A DNA stretch of 64,000 nucleotides from positions 48,060 to 112,059 of the forward strand of contig NZ_MUNX01000071.1 of NCBI RefSeq assembly GCF_002001005.1, read 5' to 3'. This DNA comes from Flavobacterium sp. A45 (GTDB lineage: Bacteria; Bacteroidota; Bacteroidia; Flavobacteriales; Flavobacteriaceae). The notes beneath the pieces are model-generated. The model was not told where the DNA came from, made no database searches, and was given only the letters and a program-made list of their open reading frames with translations. A program made the translations under genes and the position numbers. Of this stretch, positions 1 to 9,581 are shown in pieces; the stretch's first letter is position 1, and every line of letters starts with the position of its first letter.

Positions 1-1
1 A

Positions 2-85
2 ACAGCTAAGATTGGTGATAAAGTTACTTTTGAAGTTCCCTTTAGAATCAGATTGTCTGATAAAATATATAAGATTTTAGAATAA
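2..85 (+). CDS. C-terminal end of a U32-family (TrhP-like) protein, cut by the window edge
   Basis: Only the last 27 codons and the stop are present. The reading frame ends PFRIRLSDKIYKILE, which matches the end of the next gene (PFRIRMSDKLYKIVE): 16 of the last 26 residues are identical by my alignment. It is therefore the tail of a tandem paralogue. The next ATG lies 6 bases after this stop, so the two are almost certainly co-transcribed. Paired U32 proteins are known in other bacteria (UbiU/UbiV, TrhP1/TrhP2). Which of the pair this is cannot be told from the tail. Confidence 0.8.
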   Translation, partial: TAKIGDKVTFEVPFRIRLSDKIYKILE

Positions 86-91
86 TTTATC

Positions 92-1333
92 ATGACAAAA
101 AACAACAAAATCGAACTTATGGCTCCCGCAGGGAACTTTGAGTCGCTTCAGGCTGGGCTTGATAATGGTGCCGATTCAGTATATTTTGGCGTAGAGCAAT
201 TGAATATGCGCGCCCGTGCCACGGTAAATTTCACGATGGATGATTTACCGGAAATCGCCCGTCGCTGCGAAGCCAAAAACGTTAGAAGTTATTTGACATT
301 AAACACCATCATTTACGACCACGACTTATCGGTTGTAAAAACATTGTTGAACAAAGCCAAAGAAGCCAACATCACCGCAGTTATCGCTTCCGATCAAGCT
401 GTAATTTCGATGGCGAGAGGAATTGGAATGGAAGTTCATATTTCGACCCAGCTTAACGTTACCAATATCGAAACCATCAAATTCTACAGTTTATTTGCGG
501 ACACTATGGTTTTGAGCCGTGAATTGAGCTTACGTCAAGTAAAAAAAATCACCGAACAGATTGAAAAAGAACAAATCAAGGGGCCAAACGGTAAATTGGT
601 AGAAATCGAAATCTTTGGTCACGGCGCATTGTGCATGGCGGTTTCGGGAAAATGCTATTTGAGTCTGCATTCGAATAATTCCTCGGCTAATCGTGGTGCG
701 TGCAAACAAAATTGTCGCAAAAAATACACCGTTATCGACCAAGAAACTGGTTTTGAAATCGAATTAGACAACGAATACATGATGTCCCCAAAAGATTTAT
801 GCACGCTTGATTTTCTGGATCAAGTGATTGATTCTGGTATTCAAGTTTTGAAAATTGAAGGCCGAGGACGCGCACCGGAATATGTTGCCACTGTAATAAA
901 AACGTATCGTGAAGCGATTGACAGTTATTACGAAGGCACTTTCACCAAAGAAAAAATCACCGTTTGGATGGAAACCTTAAATACCGTTTACAACCGCGGG
1001 TTTTGGTCAGGTTATTATCTTGGTCAGGAATTGGGAGAATGGAGCGATGTTTCGGGATCGATGGCGACGCAGAAAAAAGTCTATGTGGGGAAAGGAACCC
1101 ATTTTTTCCCAAAAGCCGAAATTGGTCAATTCAAAATCGAAGCTTACGACATTAAAGTTGGTGACAAAATATTAGTGACCGGACCAAGCACAGGAGCGCA
1201 GGAAATGATTATCGAACAAATGTACGTGAATGATGTAGCCTCTGAAAAAGCCACAAAAGGTGACGATTGCACTTTGAAACTGCCTTTCAGAATTCGCATG
1301 TCCGACAAATTATATAAAATAGTGGAAACCTGA
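92..1333 (+). CDS. trhP: U32 family protein, probable tRNA 5-hydroxyuridine synthase component (TrhP-like)
   Basis: A 413-residue U32 protein ('collagenase-like peptidase' in old annotation). It begins with the family signature (ELMAPAGNFESLQAGLDNGA). Four cysteines (C181, C188, C204, C208) lie in the segment GHGALCMAVSGKCYLS...RGACKQNCRKKY, the pattern that holds a [4Fe-4S] cluster in characterised U32 members. The C-terminal third is the small beta domain seen in TrhP/YegQ-type proteins. Known TrhP proteins act with prephenate-derived chemistry to make ho5U at tRNA position 34; UbiU/UbiV use the same fold for O2-independent ubiquinone hydroxylation. Flavobacteria use menaquinone, so the tRNA role is more likely. 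It lies between a paralogue and an overlapping ferredoxin. Family is certain, exact substrate inferred. Confidence 0.85.
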   Translation: MTKNNKIELMAPAGNFESLQAGLDNGADSVYFGVEQLNMRARATVNFTMDDLPEIARRCEAKNVRSYLTLNTIIYDHDLSVVKTLLNKAKEANITAVIASDQAVISMARGIGMEVHISTQLNVTNIETIKFYSLFADTMVLSRELSLRQVKKITEQIEKEQIKGPNGKLVEIEIFGHGALCMAVSGKCYLSLHSNNSSANRGACKQNCRKKYTVIDQETGFEIELDNEYMMSPKDLCTLDFLDQVIDSGIQVLKIEGRGRAPEYVATVIKTYREAIDSYYEGTFTKEKITVWMETLNTVYNRGFWSGYYLGQELGEWSDVSGSMATQKKVYVGKGTHFFPKAEIGQFKIEAYDIKVGDKILVTGPSTGAQEMIIEQMYVNDVASEKATKGDDCTLKLPFRIRMSDKLYKIVET

Positions 1334-1563
1334 TGGTTATTGTAACGCTGCAGAGAGACAAATGCATTGGCTGCAACTATTGTGTGGAAATGGCACCCGT
1401 TCATTTTCAGATGTCCAAAAAAGACGGAAAATCGGTATTGATCAAAAGTGTAAACGCCAAAGGTTTTTACACTTTGAAATCACCCGACCACACCATAGCC
1501 GAAAGCTGTGAACTGGCGGCAAAAGCCTGTCCGGTGAAAATTATTACGGTGAAGGAAACTTAG
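1333..1563 (+). CDS. Small [4Fe-4S] ferredoxin
   Basis: A 76-residue soluble single-cluster ferredoxin. C11, C14 and C17 (CIGCNYC) plus C66 followed by Pro (ACPVKII) make one [4Fe-4S] or [3Fe-4S] site; C59 is an extra cysteine. The start overlaps the U32 stop (TGATG), so translation is coupled. This strongly suggests the ferredoxin supplies electrons to, or helps assemble, the U32 Fe-S enzyme. It is a PF13370-like 4Fe-4S ferredoxin rather than a two-cluster type. The link to tRNA hydroxylation is inference from the overlap only. Confidence 0.85.
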   Translation: MVIVTLQRDKCIGCNYCVEMAPVHFQMSKKDGKSVLIKSVNAKGFYTLKSPDHTIAESCELAAKACPVKIITVKET

Positions 1564-1589
1564 AAATTGTTTCATTTCACTTTATAAAC

Positions 1590-1627
1590 AAAAAACCTAT
1601 CCAGCATTGCAACTGAATAGGTTTTTT
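1590..1627. terminator. Bidirectional intrinsic terminator
   Basis: Perfect 11-base arms AAAAAACCTAT and ATAGGTTTTTT around a 16-base loop. It sits between the convergent ferredoxin and sulfatase genes, with a T run in both directions, so it can end both transcripts. Confidence 0.85.
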
Positions 1628-1646
1628 AAATTATAAAAGATTTACT

Positions 1647-4040
1647 TTATTCCTTACTGAAAGCTCTAGCAGCTTCTCTTTCCAAATCAAGATATTGTTC
1701 TTTTCCTGTATTCACCGTCACAAAAGAAATAGTTCCTCCTTCGAATTCACTTGTTGATGATGTATATTGTTTACTTACTGGATCTCCACTATCATAACCT
1801 ACACAAAGACCATCTCCCACAAGAGTAAATTTACCTACCTGAGCTTTCATTGAACCTGTTGAAATCTGCTTGTCATTGATATACAATTTTGCAGTTCCAA
1901 TTGATTCGTGGTGTTCACCGGCTTTTTCTTTGGTAAATTCCATTCCAAAAATATATTTTCCTGGTTTTAAAGGCTCAGCAGAAACCAATTGTTGTTCTGA
2001 AATACCAAGAAAATTATAAACATAATACAATTTATGATCTTTGATAAATAAACTGTGACCTCCAAAACGGGAACCATGAGCAAAAATTACTCCCGCAGCA
2101 TTGGTATCAGTTATTTCGACATTAGCTACAATTTTATATGATTTCCCTCTAATATTAACAGCTACTGCTTCTGGAACCTGACTTGTATGAGGATAATAGG
2201 TGTAACTATCTTTTTTGGCTTCTTCCTCAGGGCGCTCAATAGTCAAAATTTGTGTTGCAGTACGGTCATCTAATGGGTAAGCATTATTTTTCTTAGCTTC
2301 TTCATCATATAATTTCTTTAAAGATTCTAATTTTTCAGGATTTTTCTTTGCCAAATCCACAGATTCCGAACGATCTGCATCTACGTGATACAATTCCCAT
2401 CTATCTTGATCAAATTTTCCTTTGTCTGTAAGTGGGGCGTGTACAGCAACTGCTTTCCAACCATCCTGCCAAATGGCTCGGGTTCCTAACATGGTAAAAT
2501 ACTGTACATGTTTTTGAGTAGGGTCATTTGGTTTTGCATCAAATGAATATTTCATAGAAACTCCAGATAAAGGATATTGTTCAACTCCTTTGTAAACCTT
2601 TGGCATTTCAAGTCCACAAATTTCAAGAATAGTTGGAACAATATCTACCGCATGGTGGTACTGATTACGAACTTCTCCACGAGCTTTAATTCCTTTCGGC
2701 CAAGTGATGGTCAATGGACAATCCGTACCACCCGCATAATTTGAATAACGCTTGAACATTTTAAAAGGGGTAGAAAGAGCTGCAGCCCATCCTGTTGGAT
2801 AATGCTCATAAGTATTTGGACCACCCAACTCATCTATCAACTTCATGTTTTCGGCTAAATCATCAGGGAAACCATTGAAGAATTTATTTTCATTTACCGA
2901 ACCGTTTGGCGTTCCTTCTCCTGAAGCCCCGTTATCGGAAGCGTACATAATTACGGTATTTTCATATTGGCCTGTTTTTTTCAGATAATCAACTACACGT
3001 CCAATTTCAACATCGGTATATTCAGAGAATGCGGCATATACTTCGCACAAACGGGAGAATAATTTCTTTTCGTCGGCACTGAGTGATTCCCAAGGGCGCA
3101 CTGCATCTGCTGGGTTTGCCTGATCTGCAGGCATTGGGTTCCATTCTGTAAGTTTTGTACCTTTTGGCATAATGCCTTTTTCAATCATACGAGGCAACAC
3201 CCATTTGCGATACGCATCATACCCATCATCAAATTTACCTTTGTATTTAGCAATATACTCTTTTGGTGCTTGATGCGGTGCGTGATTGGCTCCAGGACAA
3301 TACCACATAAACCAAGGTTTAGACGGATTAGCCGATTTTTGATCACCAATCATTTTGATGGCTTGATCCGCCAAATCTTTAGACAAATGGTATCCTTTTT
3401 CTGGACCATAAGGCGCTTCAATCGCGTGATTGTCTTCGGTTAAATCAGGGTAAAACTGGTTGGTTTCACCACCAATAAAACCATAAAAACGGTCATAACC
3501 CTGTTGCAGCGGCCATTGGCTTTTATTCGCTCCTGCCGAAAGATCGGTTTCTGGAACATTATGGTCTTTTCCTAACCAAAAGGTACTCCAACCGTTATCA
3601 TTTAATATTTGGGCCATAGTAGCAGCTTGTGCAGGCAACTGACAACTGTAACCCGGAAATCCATTCGCCCCTTCTGTAATTGCTCCCATACCGTTAAGGT
3701 TATGATTACGTCCAGTATTAATACAAGAACGAGTTGGCGAACAAAGCGCAACAGTTTGCCATTGGGTATAGGTCAATCCGTCCGCGGCTAGTTTGTCCAT
3801 TGTAGGCATATTTATTCTTCCTCCATAGGGAGACCAAGCAGCCAGACCCGTATCATCATAAAGAATGAATAGGATATTGGGTGAACCTTCAGGCGCTTTT
3901 TTACGAATGTAAGGAGCCCAATCTGCTTTGGAGTCCCGAACATCCAATTTGACATCGCCTTTAAAAGTGGGTTGCTGTCCATAACCATAGTATGAAAGTA
4001 ACACTGTCACCAGAGATGATAAAACGATTTTTTTAATCAT
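1647..4040 (-). CDS. Exported type I sulfatase (arylsulfatase)
   Basis: Sulfate-ester hydrolase of the alkaline-phosphatase superfamily. I start it at MIKKIVLSSLVTVLLS, a clear signal peptide ending near YGYGQ; an in-frame ATG 36 bases upstream would bury that signal. The metal-binding Asp pair is D62-D63 (YDDTG). The formylglycine motif is C100-S-P-T-R104, so the enzyme needs a sulfatase-maturing enzyme encoded elsewhere. The 797 residues are longer than a minimal sulfatase: the last ~200 residues look like a beta-sandwich domain with alternating strands, as in large AtsA-like (S1_4-type) enzymes. It stands alone without a SusC/SusD pair or glycoside hydrolase, so no polysaccharide locus is evident and the substrate is unknown. 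Confidence 0.92.
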   Translation of the reverse strand: MIKKIVLSSLVTVLLSYYGYGQQPTFKGDVKLDVRDSKADWAPYIRKKAPEGSPNILFILYDDTGLAAWSPYGGRINMPTMDKLAADGLTYTQWQTVALCSPTRSCINTGRNHNLNGMGAITEGANGFPGYSCQLPAQAATMAQILNDNGWSTFWLGKDHNVPETDLSAGANKSQWPLQQGYDRFYGFIGGETNQFYPDLTEDNHAIEAPYGPEKGYHLSKDLADQAIKMIGDQKSANPSKPWFMWYCPGANHAPHQAPKEYIAKYKGKFDDGYDAYRKWVLPRMIEKGIMPKGTKLTEWNPMPADQANPADAVRPWESLSADEKKLFSRLCEVYAAFSEYTDVEIGRVVDYLKKTGQYENTVIMYASDNGASGEGTPNGSVNENKFFNGFPDDLAENMKLIDELGGPNTYEHYPTGWAAALSTPFKMFKRYSNYAGGTDCPLTITWPKGIKARGEVRNQYHHAVDIVPTILEICGLEMPKVYKGVEQYPLSGVSMKYSFDAKPNDPTQKHVQYFTMLGTRAIWQDGWKAVAVHAPLTDKGKFDQDRWELYHVDADRSESVDLAKKNPEKLESLKKLYDEEAKKNNAYPLDDRTATQILTIERPEEEAKKDSYTYYPHTSQVPEAVAVNIRGKSYKIVANVEITDTNAAGVIFAHGSRFGGHSLFIKDHKLYYVYNFLGISEQQLVSAEPLKPGKYIFGMEFTKEKAGEHHESIGTAKLYINDKQISTGSMKAQVGKFTLVGDGLCVGYDSGDPVSKQYTSSTSEFEGGTISFVTVNTGKEQYLDLEREAARAFSKE

Positions 4041-4448
4041 AACTAAATTTATTAATTTATAAAAGAGGATAACCACCTCGAAAAGAATACTATAAAGATA
4101 ATTTTTTAAGTGTTAAATTATAAAATACATTGTGCTTTTTATCGTCATAAATAGCTTATTATCGGTTATTTAGAATATAAATGAACAACTTATCCTTCAA
4201 AAATCAAAAACTAAACTTTTATAACTAATTATTACAAATTCTTTCAATTTTGACCCATCAACCTTATAAAAACATCTACATAAAAACCGTATTTTTTTTC
4301 ATATTATAATCATTGCATAGCTTTAGTATAACTTTATGATTTTTTGCCTTTTTTACCCCTTGTAACATAAACCAAAAAAATAGTATCTTTACCCATTAAA
4401 CGTAATACGAACTTAAATTGCTTTTATAGCAATACTACATATAGCATT
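4041..4448. other. Divergent intergenic region, sulfatase / ricT
   Basis: About 400 bases of AT-rich DNA between divergent genes. The rightward promoter is listed separately. On the left strand a TATCTTTA box lies about 55 bases before the sulfatase start and may be its -7 element. I see no convincing small gene or RNA. Confidence 0.5.
4360..4391 (+). promoter_or_regulatory. Bacteroidota-type promoter for ricT-gldH-pbp operon
   Basis: TTG at 4360, 21 bases, then TATCTTTA at 4384-4391 (consensus TAnnTTTG, last base differs). The start codon is 57 bases downstream. Confidence 0.5.
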
Positions 4449-5828
4449 ATGGCATGTACAAGTTGTTCAACTTCAGACGGTGGTGCACCAAAGGGTTGTA
4501 AAAATAATGGGACTTGCGGCACCGATAGCTGCAATAAATTAACGGTTTTTGATTGGCTTTCAAACATGAGTTTGCCCAATGGTGAAGCTCCTTTTGACTG
4601 TGTGGAAGTCCGTTTTAAAAACGGTAGAAAAGAATTTTACCGCAATACCGAGAATTTAACTTTGAGTATGGGTGATATAGTGGCTACTGTCGCTTCGCCA
4701 GGACATGATATTGGAATTGTGACACTTACAGGAGAATTGGTAAAAATTCAAATGAAGAAAAAAGGGGTCAATCCAACAAGCAATGAAGTGCCAAAAGTGT
4801 ACAGAAAAGCTACCCAAAAAGATATCGATATTTGGACTACAGCCCGAAACAAAGAAGAACCTATGAAAGTTCGTGCACGTGAATTGGCGATTGCACAAAA
4901 ACTGGAAATGAAAATTTCGGACATTGAATTTCAAGGTGACGGTTCCAAAGCCACTTTCTATTACACAGCCAATGACAGAGTCGATTTTAGACTTTTAATC
5001 AAAGACTTTGCTAAAGAATTTAGCACAAGAGTTGAGATGAAACAAGTTGGTTTCCGTCAAGAAGCTGCTCGTTTGGGAGGAATTGGATCTTGCGGTAGAG
5101 AATTGTGTTGTTCTACTTGGCTAACGGATTTTAGAAGTGTAAACACTTCGGCAGCTCGTTACCAACAACTGTCTTTAAATCCACAAAAACTGGCTGGTCA
5201 ATGCGGAAAACTAAAGTGCTGTTTGAATTACGAACTGGACACTTACATGGATGCCTTAAAAGATTTTCCTGAGTTTGACACCAAGTTGGTTACAGAAAAA
5301 GGAGATGCTATTTGTCAAAAACAAGATATTTTCAAAGGATTGATGTGGTTTGCCTACACCAATAATTTTGCCAACTGGCATATCCTAAAAATTGACCAGG
5401 TCAAAGAAATTATTGCCGAAAACAAACTAAAAAATAAAGTTTCTTCATTGGAAGATTATGCTGTTGAAGTAGTTGCAGAACCAGAACAAAATTTCAACAA
5501 TGCAATGGGGCAAGAAAGTTTAACGCGATTTGACCAACCTAAAAGAAAGAAAAAACCAAACAAAAAACCTAGAGTTGCCGGTGAAAATGTGATTGTACCT
5601 AACAATGCCAACAAACCAGCAGCTATTCAAAAAAATAATCCGCCAAGTAACGCAAACCCAAACGTTGCTAACAAAGAAAATCCAACTAAGGAAAACCCTA
5701 ACGGAAATAGAAATCGCAAGAAAAACAATCGTAAGAAACCCAACACCAATCGACCTGCTTCTGCCGAAAACACCCCAGAACAGCCGAGAAAACCAATAAT
5801 TATTAAAAAAAATGAGAATAAAGAATAG
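4449..5828 (+). CDS. ricT: PSP1-domain protein (RicT/YaaT-like)
   Basis: A 459-residue PSP1 family protein. The N-terminus is cysteine-rich (C3, C6, C17, C23, C28). The conserved core carries GGIGSCGRELCCSTW near residue 214 and GQCGKLKCCLNYELD near residue 250. In Bacillus, RicT (YaaT) works with RicA and RicF as an Fe-S complex that modulates RNase Y; what it does in Bacteroidota is not established. The last ~95 residues are a low-complexity tail rich in Asn, Lys, Pro and Arg, which looks disordered and could bind RNA. The gene overlaps gldH by 17 bases and leads the gldH-penicillin-binding protein operon. Family assignment is firm, the symbol is by homology only. Confidence 0.85.
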   Translation: MACTSCSTSDGGAPKGCKNNGTCGTDSCNKLTVFDWLSNMSLPNGEAPFDCVEVRFKNGRKEFYRNTENLTLSMGDIVATVASPGHDIGIVTLTGELVKIQMKKKGVNPTSNEVPKVYRKATQKDIDIWTTARNKEEPMKVRARELAIAQKLEMKISDIEFQGDGSKATFYYTANDRVDFRLLIKDFAKEFSTRVEMKQVGFRQEAARLGGIGSCGRELCCSTWLTDFRSVNTSAARYQQLSLNPQKLAGQCGKLKCCLNYELDTYMDALKDFPEFDTKLVTEKGDAICQKQDIFKGLMWFAYTNNFANWHILKIDQVKEIIAENKLKNKVSSLEDYAVEVVAEPEQNFNNAMGQESLTRFDQPKRKKKPNKKPRVAGENVIVPNNANKPAAIQKNNPPSNANPNVANKENPTKENPNGNRNRKKNNRKKPNTNRPASAENTPEQPRKPIIIKKNENKE

Positions 5829-6291
5829 TCTTTTACTGTTTTTTGCAGCAGTACTCTTTTTTTCATGTGATAAAAAAAGGGTTTTTGATGAGTATAAATC
5901 CGTGGGAAGCGCTTGGCACAAAGACAGCATCGTCACTTTTGACTTACCTGTTTTGGATTCCACAAAAAGATATAATTTGTTCGTAAATTTAAGAGACAAC
6001 GACAATTACAAATACAATAATCTCTTTCTGATTGTGTCTTTGGAAAGCCCAAATGGCTATACCAAAGTTGATACTTTGGAATACCAGATGGCGGAACCTG
6101 ACGGAACATTATTGGGTGATGGCTTTACGGATATCAAAGAAAGTAAACTCTATTACAAGGAAAATGTCCGTTTTAGAGGAAAATACAAAGTACATATCAA
6201 ACAAGCAGTAAGAGAAAACGGAAAAGTACCTGGCGTTACTTTTTTGGATGGAATTACCGAAGTGGGTTTTAGAATAGAAAACAAAGAATAG
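5812..6291 (+). CDS. gldH: Gliding motility lipoprotein GldH
   Basis: A 159-residue lipoprotein: short signal MRIKNSLLLFFAAVLFFSC with the lipobox cysteine at residue 19. The body (FDEYKSVGSAWHKDSIVTF, then a beta-rich domain ending GITEVGFRIENKE) is the GldH pattern. In Flavobacterium johnsoniae GldH is needed for gliding and helps T9SS function, acting in the periplasm on a membrane. It starts inside the end of the PSP1 gene and ends 9 bases before the penicillin-binding protein, so all three share a transcript. Motility itself cannot be inferred from this one gene. Confidence 0.9.
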   Translation: MRIKNSLLLFFAAVLFFSCDKKRVFDEYKSVGSAWHKDSIVTFDLPVLDSTKRYNLFVNLRDNDNYKYNNLFLIVSLESPNGYTKVDTLEYQMAEPDGTLLGDGFTDIKESKLYYKENVRFRGKYKVHIKQAVRENGKVPGVTFLDGITEVGFRIENKE

Positions 6292-6300
6292 AATACGATT

Positions 6301-8619
6301 ATGGCTATTAAAAAAAGTAACACTCAGGCAAAAGGCGTCGTTAAAGATGTTAAATATTATTCCAAACAATTTTGGAAATTTTACTTTTATGGATTGGGAA
6401 TCATTGCTTTATTTTTCCTGTTTGCCTCATGGGGTTTATTTGGATCCATGCCTTCCTTTGAAGATCTTGAAAATCCGGACTCCAATCTCGCGACCGAAAT
6501 TATCTCCTCTGACGGCGTAGTTATAGGTAAATATTTTAAAGAAAACCGATCTGCATTAAAATATTCAGATTTGCCAAAGAATCTTGTACAAGCCTTGATA
6601 GCTACCGAAGATGCCCGTTTTTACGAGCATTCCGGAATCGACGGTAGAGGAACCCTGAGAGCCATTGCCAGTTTGGGAACCAGCGGAGGAGCCAGTACAT
6701 TGACCCAACAACTTGCCAAACAATTATTTCACGGAGAAGGTTCGAAATTTTTGCCTTTCCGTATAGTGCAAAAAATGAAAGAATGGATTATCGCCATTCG
6801 TTTGGAAAGACAATATACCAAAAACGAAATCATTGCAATGTACTGCAATGTGTATGACTTTGGTAATTATTCTGTGGGGGTTAGTTCTGCTGCAAAAACT
6901 TATTTCTCTAAAGAACCAAAAGATTTAACCATTGACGAGTCTGCTATTTTAGTAGGGATGTTCAAAAACTCCGGACTTTATAATCCTGTTAAAAATCCAG
7001 TTGGAGTAAAAAATCGAAGAAATGTGGTGCTTTTGCAAATGGAAAAAGCAAATCTCATTACTGAAGACCAAAAAACACACTTACAAAGTTTGCCTATTAC
7101 TCTTAATTTCAAATTGGAAAGTCATAGAGAAGGAACTGCCACTTATTTTAGAGAATACCTCCGTGATTACATGAAGAAATGGGTGGAAGAAAACAAAAAG
7201 CCCGATGGTTCCGATTATGACATTTACAAAGATGGTCTTAAAATCTACACCACAATTGATTCAAGAATGCAGGCTTATGCCGAGGAAGCTGTAGCTGCCC
7301 ACATGGCCAATATGCAAGAAGAGTTTTTTATTCAAAACAAAGACAATAAAAATGCTCCTTTCATAAACATTTCAGAAGCAGAAACGCAACGTATTATCAA
7401 TCAGGCCATGAAATCGTCCAGTAGATGGGCTATTTTGAAAGATCAGGACAAAAGTGACGAAGAGATCATAAAATCCTTTAATGAAAAAACAAAAATGACG
7501 GTTTTCACCTGGAAAGGAGAAAGAGACACCATCATGACACCAATGGATTCCATCCGTTATTACAAACACTTTTTACAAGCGGGAGTGATGTCCATGGAAC
7601 CTCAAACGGGTAATATAAAAGTTTGGGTTGGTGGTATCAATTACAAATATTTCCAGTACGATCACGTAGGACAAGGAGCCAGACAGGTCGGTTCTACCTT
7701 CAAGCCTTTTGTGTATGCAACAGCGATAGAACAATTAAATATGTCTCCTTGTGATTCCATATTAGACGGCCCGTTTATTATTCGCAAAGGACGTCATCAC
7801 GTAACCGAAGATTGGGAACCTAGAAATTCAGACAATAACTACCGCGGAATGGTAACTTTAAAACAGGCATTGGCCTATTCCATCAATACGGTATCAGCTA
7901 AATTAATCGACAAGGTAAGCCCGGAAGCAGTAATTGAACTGACTCATAAATTGGGTGTAAAATCCGAAATCGTTACTCAACCTTCCATCGCTTTGGGAGC
8001 TGTGGAAATTACCGTAGAAGATATGGTAGCTGCTTTCAGCACATTTGCTAATCAAGGCGTATATACCAAACCACAGTTCTTGTCCAAAATCGAAAACAAA
8101 AGTGGTGAAGTAATCTACGAACCGATTCCGGAGTCCCATGATGTTTTGAACAAAGACATCGCATTTGCCATCATTAAATTGTTGGAAGGAGTAACCGAAA
8201 GTGGTTCTGGAGCCAGATTGAGAACTCAAGGTGGCGGTAATGGAGACAAGCGCTGGACAGGATATCCATATATGTTTACCAATCCGATTGCCGGAAAAAC
8301 GGGAACTTCACAAAATCAATCCGATGGTTGGTTTATGGGAATGGTACCCAACCTAGTAACGGGTGTTTGGGTAGGATGCGAGGATCGTTCGGCGCATTTC
8401 AAAAGCCTTACGTATGGACAGGGAGCTGCAATGGCATTACCTATCTGGGGGTATTTTATGAATAAATGTTATGACGACAAAGCCTTAACCATATCCAAAG
8501 AATCCTTCGAAAGACCAAAAAACCTTTCCATCAAAGTGGATTGTTATGTTCCAAGGGCAGCAGTTGTACAAGACACCACTGCAACTCCGGAACAAGATAC
8601 CGAAGAATTTTCATTGTAA
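6301..8619 (+). CDS. mrcA: Class A penicillin-binding protein 1A
   Basis: Bifunctional peptidoglycan glycosyltransferase/transpeptidase, 772 residues. One membrane anchor (residues ~26-47). GT51 domain with E103-D104 in ATEDARFYEHSGIDGRG and the GGASTLTQQLAKQLF motif. Transpeptidase domain with STFK (catalytic S465), SIN (YSINT) and K666-T-G. All key residues are present and the length is normal for the family. It polymerises and cross-links murein at the inner membrane. Placed last in the ricT-gldH operon and followed by a strong terminator. Confidence 0.95.
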   Translation: MAIKKSNTQAKGVVKDVKYYSKQFWKFYFYGLGIIALFFLFASWGLFGSMPSFEDLENPDSNLATEIISSDGVVIGKYFKENRSALKYSDLPKNLVQALIATEDARFYEHSGIDGRGTLRAIASLGTSGGASTLTQQLAKQLFHGEGSKFLPFRIVQKMKEWIIAIRLERQYTKNEIIAMYCNVYDFGNYSVGVSSAAKTYFSKEPKDLTIDESAILVGMFKNSGLYNPVKNPVGVKNRRNVVLLQMEKANLITEDQKTHLQSLPITLNFKLESHREGTATYFREYLRDYMKKWVEENKKPDGSDYDIYKDGLKIYTTIDSRMQAYAEEAVAAHMANMQEEFFIQNKDNKNAPFINISEAETQRIINQAMKSSSRWAILKDQDKSDEEIIKSFNEKTKMTVFTWKGERDTIMTPMDSIRYYKHFLQAGVMSMEPQTGNIKVWVGGINYKYFQYDHVGQGARQVGSTFKPFVYATAIEQLNMSPCDSILDGPFIIRKGRHHVTEDWEPRNSDNNYRGMVTLKQALAYSINTVSAKLIDKVSPEAVIELTHKLGVKSEIVTQPSIALGAVEITVEDMVAAFSTFANQGVYTKPQFLSKIENKSGEVIYEPIPESHDVLNKDIAFAIIKLLEGVTESGSGARLRTQGGGNGDKRWTGYPYMFTNPIAGKTGTSQNQSDGWFMGMVPNLVTGVWVGCEDRSAHFKSLTYGQGAAMALPIWGYFMNKCYDDKALTISKESFERPKNLSIKVDCYVPRAAVVQDTTATPEQDTEEFSL

Positions 8620-8650
8620 AAAGAAGCATAACAGACACATAATACTGTTC

Positions 8651-8690
8651 AAAGAACCATTTTAGACAATCTAAAATGGTTCTTTTTGTT
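8651..8690 (+). terminator. Strong intrinsic terminator after mrcA
   Basis: Perfect 16-base arms (AAAGAACCATTTTAGA and its complement) with a 3-base gap, followed by a T-rich stretch. Confidence 0.9.
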
Positions 8691-8740
8691 TATCCATATT
8701 ATATAAAATTTTTGAAACCAAATTAATGCGATTATTTTAT

Positions 8741-8748
8741 TAGATTTG
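8741..8748 (+). promoter_or_regulatory. Possible -7 element upstream of scoA
   Basis: TAGATTTG fits TAnnTTTG, but the nearest TTTG is 26 bases upstream, longer than the usual spacing, and the gene starts 131 bases later. Weak call. Confidence 0.3.
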
Positions 8749-8879
8749 CTTTATAAATTCGTTTTCTTCAATTGAGGTTCATTTTTTAATCCATTAAATA
8801 ATAATACTTCACAGAAAACCGAAATGTTGTAATTTTAAAAAATAAAAAACGAAATCGATATAGTTATAAAAGAATTATT

Positions 8880-9581
8880 ATGATTAACAAAAAAGTAAAT
8901 ACCGTTCAAGAAGCACTGCAAGGAATAGAAAACGGAATGACCCTTATGCTTGGTGGTTTCGGATTGTGTGGCATACCCGAAAACTCTATTGCCGAATTGG
9001 TTCAAAAAGAAACAACAAACCTAACCTGCATTTCGAATAATGCGGGAGTAGATGATTTTGGACTTGGTTTGCTTTTGCAAAAAAAACAAATCAAAAAGAT
9101 GATTTCTTCCTACGTGGGTGAAAATGCCGAATTCGAGCGTCAAATGCTTTCCGGTGAATTGGAGGTAGACCTCATCCCACAAGGAACTTTGGCAGAAAGA
9201 TGTCGCGCGGCACAAGCTGGTATTCCAGCCTTTTTTACACCCGCCGGTTATGGAACCGAAGTAGCCGAAGGAAAAGAAGTTCGTGAATTCAATGGTAAAA
9301 TGCACATTATGGAACACGCCTTCAAAGCCGATTTTGCGATCGTTAAAGCTTGGAAAGGCGATACTGCTGGAAACCTAATCTTCAAAGGAACAGCCAGAAA
9401 CTTCAACCCGTGCATGTGCGGTGCTGCCAAAATCACCGTAGCCGAAGTAGAAGAATTGGTCGAAGCCGGAACATTAGACCCCAACCAAATTCATATTTCA
9501 GGGATTTTAGTGCAACGAATTTTTCAAGGAGAAAAGTACGAGAAAAGAATTGAGCAACGTACAACCAGAAAAAGAGAATAG
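8880..9581 (+). CDS. scoA: 3-oxoacid CoA-transferase subunit A
   Basis: A 233-residue alpha subunit of succinyl-CoA:3-ketoacid CoA-transferase, moving CoA between succinyl-CoA and acetoacetate. The N-terminal signature [16 protein letters not shown] and the [18 protein letters not shown] segment ([14 protein letters not shown]) are typical. Length matches ScoA/AtoD. The beta subunit follows after 136 bases, an unusually wide gap for this pair, filled with A-rich DNA in which I see no gene. Expected to let the cell use or make ketone-body/branched-chain amino-acid intermediates. Confidence 0.95.
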   Translation: MINKKVNTVQEALQGIENGMTLMLGGFGLCGIPENSIAELVQKETTNLTCISNNAGVDDFGLGLLLQKKQIKKMISSYVGENAEFERQMLSGELEVDLIPQGTLAERCRAAQAGIPAFFTPAGYGTEVAEGKEVREFNGKMHIMEHAFKADFAIVKAWKGDTAGNLIFKGTARNFNPCMCGAAKITVAEVEELVEAGTLDPNQIHISGILVQRIFQGEKYEKRIEQRTTRKRE

